DNA of 64,000 nt from Epinephelus fuscoguttatus (Eukaryota > Chordata > Actinopteri > Perciformes > Serranidae), in assembly GCF_011397635.1 (NCBI RefSeq), contig NC_064752.1, forward strand, positions 3,803,501 through 3,867,500, given 5' to 3'. Below the pieces are notes generated by a model that ran no database searches, was not told the DNA's origin, and was given only the letters and a program-made list of their open reading frames with translations. How positions within the stretch are numbered: the first letter of the stretch is position 1; every line of letters starts with the position of its first letter. Position numbers and translations under genes: made by a program. Shown here in pieces: positions 60,123 to 64,000 of this stretch.

Positions 60123-60850
60123 ATGCTAACAGTTAGCCGTATGATGCTAACAGTCAGTCATATGATGCTAACAGTTAGTCATATGATGCTAAAAGTTAAC
60201 CATATGATGCTAACAGTCAGTCATATGATGCTAAAAGTTACCCGTATGATGCTAACAGTCAGTCATATGATGCTAACAGTTAGTCATATGATGCTAACAG
60301 TCAGTCATATGATGCTAAGTTACCCGTATGATGCTAACAGTTAGTCATATGATGCTAACAGTCAGTCATATGATGCTAAAAGTTAGTCATATGATGCTAA
60401 CAGTCAGTCATATGATGCTAACAGTCAGTCATATGATGCTAATAGTTACCCGTATGATGCTAACAGTCAGTCATATGATGCTAACAGTTAGTCATATGAT
60501 GCTAACAGTCGGTCATATGATGCTAACAGTCAGTCATATGATGCTAAAAGTTACCCGTATGATGCTAACAGTCAGTCATATGATGCTAACAGTTAGTCAT
60601 ATGATGCTAACAGTCGGTCATATGATGCTAACAGTCAGTCATATGATGCTAAAAGTTACCCGTATGATGCTAACAGTCAGTCATATGATGCTAACAGTTA
60701 GTCATATGATGCTAACAGTCGGTCATATGATGCTAACAGTCAGACATATGATGCTAAAAGTTACCCGTATGATGCTAACAGTTAGTCATATGATGCTAAG
60801 AGTCAGTCATATGATGGTAACACTTAGCCCTATGATACTAACAGTTAGCT
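60123..60850. repeat. 21-bp minisatellite, about 34 copies
   Basis: Unit ATGATGCTAACAGTCAGTCA plus T, with AAAGTTACCCGT variants. The period is a multiple of three, so MMLTVSH-type frames stay open, but they are not a gene. Confidence 0.95.
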
Positions 60851-60864
60851 GCATAATGCTAAGC

Positions 60865-61020
60865 AGGATCAGTGAAAACTGAGTTTGTTCAGCTTGAGAT
60901 GAAACTCTGAGTTTTCCGTTTCACAAAGCCAGTTCAGTGTAACTCTTAGTCAGTTACGGTGATGTGGTGATGTTACCACCCACCCCTGGGTCGTCCAGAC
61001 CACAATGTCATTCTTTTACT
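60865..61020. mobile_element. MITE remnant with CTCTGAGTTT motif
   Basis: TTCAGCTTGAGATGAAACTC and TTTCACAAAGCCAGTTCAG resemble the inner ends of the elements at 36167-37133 and 21551-22908. Confidence 0.4.
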
Positions 61021-61029
61021 CCCACGATA

Positions 61030-61165
61030 CAGGCAGAAATTGAAAACAAAAAATCCAGAACAAAATCATTAAAACATGGGACAATGACTCTATTGAAGCT
61101 CTCAGGGGCTGCATAGAATCGACTGATTGGGATGTGTTTTTCAAAAACAACAACTGAGGAGTTTG
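61030..61165 (+). mobile_element. Short LINE fragment
   Basis: Reads IIKTWDNDSIEALRGCIEST and DWDVFF, the conserved region between endonuclease and RT of jockey/Rex-like LINEs. Confidence 0.55.
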
Positions 61166-61198
61166 CCCTTCTGTATTTAAGAAGGGCAAACTCCTCAG
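61154..61198. other. Perfect hairpin, 19-bp stem and 7-nt loop
   Basis: CTGAGGAGTTTGCCCTTCT, then GTATTTA, then its exact inverse. Confidence 0.93.
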
Positions 61199-61221
61199 GT
61201 CCAGTTTCTGCTGTTTATTTA

Positions 61222-62837
61222 CAGTACAGGCTAAAAGTTTGGACACGCCTTCTCATTCAATGCGTTTTCTTTATTTTCATGACTATTTACATTGTAGATT
61301 CTCACTGAAGGCATCAAAACTATGAATGAACACATGTGGAGTTATGTACTTAACAAAAAAAGGTGAAATAACTGAAAACATGTTTTATATTCTAGTTTCT
61401 TCAAAATAGCCACCCTTTGCTCTGATTACTGCTTTGCACACTCTTGGCATTCTCTCCATGAGCTTCAAGAGGTAGTCACCTGAAATGGTTTCCAACAGTC
61501 TTGAAGGAGTTCCCAGAGGTGTTTAGCACTTGTTGGCCCCTTTGCCTTCACTCTGCGGTCCAGCTCACCCCAAACCATCTCCATTGGGTTCAGGTCCGGT
61601 GACTGTGGAGGCCAGGTCATCTGCCGCAGCACTCCATCACTCTCCTTCTTGGTCAAATAGCCCTTACACAGCCTGGAGGTGTGTTTGGGGTCATTGTCCT
61701 GTTGAAAAATAAATGATCGTCCAACTAAACGCAAACCGGATGGGATGGCATGTCACTGCAGGATGCTGTGGTAGCCATGCTGGTTCAGTGTGCCTTCAAT
61801 TTTGAATAAATCCCCAACAGTGTCACCAGCAAAACACCCCCACACCATCACACCTCCTCCTCCATGCTTCACAGTGGGAACCAGGCATGTTCACCTTTTC
61901 TGCGTCTCACAAAGACACGGCGGTTGGAACCAAAGATCTCAAATTTGGACTCATCAGACCAAAGCACAGATTTCCACTGGTCTAATGTCCATTCCTTGTG
62001 TTTCTTGGCCCAAACAAATCTCTTCTGCTTGTTGCCTCTCCTTAGCAGTGGTTTCCTAGCAGCTATTTGACCATGAAGGCCTGATTCACTCAGTCTCCTC
62101 TTAACAGTTGTTCTAGAGATGGGTCTGCTGCTAGAACTCTGTGTGGCATTCATCTGGTCTCTGATCTGAGCTGCTGTTAACTTGCGATTTCTGAGGCTGG
62201 TGACTCGGATGAACTTATCCTCAGAAGCAGAGGTGACTCTTGGTCTTCCTTTCCTGGGTCGGTCCTCATGTGTGCCAGTTTACTTTGTAGCGCTTGATGG
62301 TTTTTGCGACTCCACTTGGGGACACATTTAAAGTTTTTGCAATTTTCCGGACTGACTGACCTTCATTTCTTAAAGTAATGATGGCCACTCGTTTTTCTTT
62401 AGTTAGCTGATTGGTTCTTGGCATAATATGAATTTTAACAGTTGTCCAATAGGGCTGTCGGCTGTGTATTAACCTGACTTCTGCACAACACAACTGATGG
62501 TCCCAACCCCATTGATAAAGCAAGAAATTCCACTAATTAACCCTGATAAGGCACACCTGTGAAGTGGAAACCATTTCAGGTGACTACCTCTTGAAGCTCA
62601 TGGAGAGAATGCCAAGAGTGTGCAAAGCAGTAATCAGAGCAAAGGGTGGCTATTTTGAAGAAACTAGAATATAAAACATGTTTTCAGTTATTTCACCTTT
62701 TTTTGTTAAGTACATAACTCCACATGTGTTCATTCATAGTTTTGATGCCTTCAGTGAGAATCTACAATGTAAATAGTCATGAAAATAAAGAAAACGCATT
62801 GAATGAGAAGGTGTGTCCAAACTTTTGGCCTGTACTG
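61222..62837 (-). mobile_element. Tc1-like transposon with 272-bp inverted repeats, DD38E
   Basis: 1616 bp between TA dinucleotides. The terminal repeats (61222-61493 and 62566-62837) start CAGTACAGGC and, compared by eye, differ at only about two positions (CTA/CCA and ACGCC/ACACC near the tips), which indicates a recent insertion. It encodes a disrupted transposase on the minus strand. It lies beside a Penelope-like fragment. Confidence 0.93.
61465..62424 (-). pseudogene. DD38E Tc1-like transposase, frameshifted
   Basis: Start MPRTNQLTKEKRVAII with a helix-turn-helix (VRKIAKTLNVSPSGVAKTIK); then SRPISRTTVKRRLSESGLHG; first D in VLWSDESKFEIF; second D in FQQDNDPKHTS; E in SPDLNPMEMVW. 38 residues lie between the second D and the E, so this is DD38E, the spacing of the Intruder group, not the usual DD34E. 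Frame changes occur between the N-terminal and middle parts and again after RRRKGEHA, and a TGA follows the HSILQ stretch. The copy cannot make active enzyme. Confidence 0.85.
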
Positions 62838-62841
62838 TATA

Positions 62842-63056
62842 TCTAAAGGAGAAGGCTCACTCCTTTGAGGACAGCAATGTGAAAATCTTGGACAGAGAGG
62901 ACAGACGGTTCGAAAGAGGGGTGAAAGAATCCATCTACGTTAAAATAGAGAAGCCGTCTCTAAACAGGGGAGGTGGCCTGAGGCACCACCTATCCCCCAT
63001 TTACAATGCGGCCCTTGCTGCTGTACCTAAGAGATTGAACAACAAAGACTGCCCGA
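62842..63056 (+). mobile_element. Penelope-like element fragment, C-terminal part
   Basis: Reads LKEKAHSFEDSNVKILDRED, RRFERGVKESIYVKIEKPSL and NRGGGLRHHLSPIYNAAL. This is the conserved end of the GIY-YIG endonuclease region of fish Penelope-like retroelements. The upstream RT is absent; the Tc1 element abuts it. Confidence 0.75.
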
Positions 63057-63410
63057 AACTAACCTCAAGTGGCTCTAAGAAACACAACGACAGTCGTTCA
63101 CTGGTAACCACACATCATGCCTAACGACTGTTGCTCACCAGTGGCCCCACTCACTCCTAACGACTGTCGCTCACTAGTGTGACTCACCTGACCCAAACAA
63201 TGGTCCAGTGAAACTCCACTAACGAAGTATTGTCTTATGAGGGTGGTGGGTGTACACCTCCACAGAGGTTAAAAACCTGAGTCTTACTCCACTGTTTGTC
63301 AGACTAGTGAGGACTAGTCAGACCGATGCGTTGAGAACTGATGAAGCCGCTTGGATAAGAGGCGAAACGTCTTCTAGACAAAATCAAAGTCCAGTTGCCT
63401 ACGATTTAAT
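63057..63410 (+). mobile_element. Penelope-like 3' region with hammerhead-like core
   Basis: Repeated CTAACGACTGTYGCTCAC blocks (63080-63180), then ACTGATGAAGCCGCTTGGAT and AAGAGGCGAAACGTC (about 63337-63373). CTGATGA and GAAAC around a short GCC/GGC stem match the hammerhead core pattern known from Penelope-like elements, but I do not find a good NUH partner strand. Confidence 0.5.
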
Positions 63411-63419
63411 TGTTGCTAG

Positions 63420-63845
63420 TAATGCTAGCAAAACGTCAGCAATATGGAACTTTTATACACTGGAAGGTGAAGGCAGCACAACAGCCACTTGTAAAATGTG
63501 TAAGTCTAGCGTTTCATGAGGGGGAAAAGACAGAGCTCATTTCAACACAACCAATATGATACGCCATCTGGAAAGGAAACATCCATCACAGCATGCCGAG
63601 TTCGAGGCAGCAAGTAAAAAGCCACAGAACCAACCAACATTGGCGGAGGCTTTGAAAAGGAGAGAGAAATTTCCCTAGGACCACAATGAAGCCAAAAAGA
63701 TCACAGCCAAGATAAACAGACCTCATGGGACAACTTGGATGCATTCTTTTTTTTCCTTTCTTAATGCTTTGCAGAGTATCGGATCGGACTCGGTTTCAAA
63801 ATAAAGGATCGGATGCAAAAAAAATGTGATCTGGACATCCCTAGC
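63420..63845 (+). mobile_element. hAT transposon fragment with BED zinc finger
   Basis: Reads SAIWNFYTLEGEGSTTATCK and MCKSSVS, a TGA at about 63518, then GGKDRAHFNTTNMIRHLERK HPSQHAEFE: a BED finger (C-x2-C...H-x4-H) as in ZBED/hAT transposases, then QPTLAEALKRREKFP. The catalytic part is deleted. The right end, inverted, is CTAGGGATGTCCAGATC. Confidence 0.7.
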
Positions 63846-63934
63846 ACCCGTAACATATGCTCAGTTTGCTTCAGTCATTCATTCATTTGAACGTTGTTGT
63901 ATTGCCTGCCTTTAGTAATATCATTAATTAAAGA

Positions 63935-64000
63935 TTATTTTTATGGGCGTTTTGCCTTTATTGACAGGACAGAGAGTGAAATGGGGAGACACAGAGAGAG
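63935..64000. mobile_element. Start of a common fish retroposon repeat, cut by the window
   Basis: TTTTGCCTTTATTGACAGGA followed by CAGAGAGTGAAATGGGGAGA is a widely dispersed fish repeat end. A weak relative lies at about 25460-25490. Confidence 0.4.

Noticed and set aside
60123-60882. MMLTVSH-repeat open frames of 73 and 184 residues
   Set aside because: Product of a 21-bp non-coding array whose period is a multiple of three.
60100-64000. dnttip1 first exon
   Set aside because: No minus-strand frame resembling the N-terminal region with a fitting phase-0 donor was found; the stretch is repeats and transposons.

Overview
This window is nuclear DNA from a bony fish, most likely a percomorph teleost. 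The evidence is intron-containing vertebrate genes with GT-AG junctions, fish-type non-LTR retrotransposons (L2/CR1/Rex1-like and I/Nimb-like), Tc1, hAT, piggyBac-like and Harbinger-like elements, a Penelope-like fragment, and very many microsatellites and minisatellites. There are no bacterial operons, CRISPR arrays or phage genes.

Five protein-coding genes can be assembled exon by exon. (1) An RNF182-type membrane RING E3 ubiquitin ligase (+, 2034-4653, 5' exon outside the window). (2) An R7BP/R9AP-family RGS-anchoring protein (+, 23126-26708). (3) ube2c, the APC/C ubiquitin-conjugating enzyme (-, 39075-28206, complete, 6 coding exons). (4) polr2j, RNA polymerase II subunit RPB11 (+, 45672-47529, complete, 3 exons). 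(5) dnttip1, a subunit of the mitotic deacetylase complex MiDAC (-, 60009-47761, 12 exons, N-terminal exon outside the window). ube2c and polr2j are divergent. polr2j and dnttip1 converge, with their poly(A) signals about 45 bp apart. ube2c and dnttip1 are also neighbours on human chromosome 20.

Layout: 1-2010 is a 31-bp minisatellite ending exactly at an RNF182-like splice acceptor. 4.7-23 kb is a gene desert of nested transposable elements (LINEs, Tc1, MITEs). 23-26.8 kb is the RGS-anchor gene with a 1.5-kb hAT element in its second intron. 28-40 kb is ube2c, with introns filled by hAT, piggyBac-like and Harbinger-like elements, a tRNA-SINE and five minisatellites. 40.7-45.6 kb holds a 1.25-kb long-inverted-repeat element and an I/Nimb-like LINE whose (GAA)n tail ends about 65 bp before the polr2j start codon. 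45.7-60 kb is polr2j and dnttip1 with at least eight further arrays. 60-64 kb holds a DD38E Tc1 element with almost identical 272-bp inverted repeats, a Penelope fragment and a hAT fragment.

The most distinctive signal is the link between minisatellites and splice sites. The polr2j exon-1 donor is copied about ten times in tandem at the start of intron 1. The RNF182-like RING-exon acceptor is the last, degenerate unit of the 31-bp array. ube2c coding exon 1 lies between two arrays that begin within about 20 nt of it. By the coordinates listed here, tandem arrays cover about a fifth of the window.
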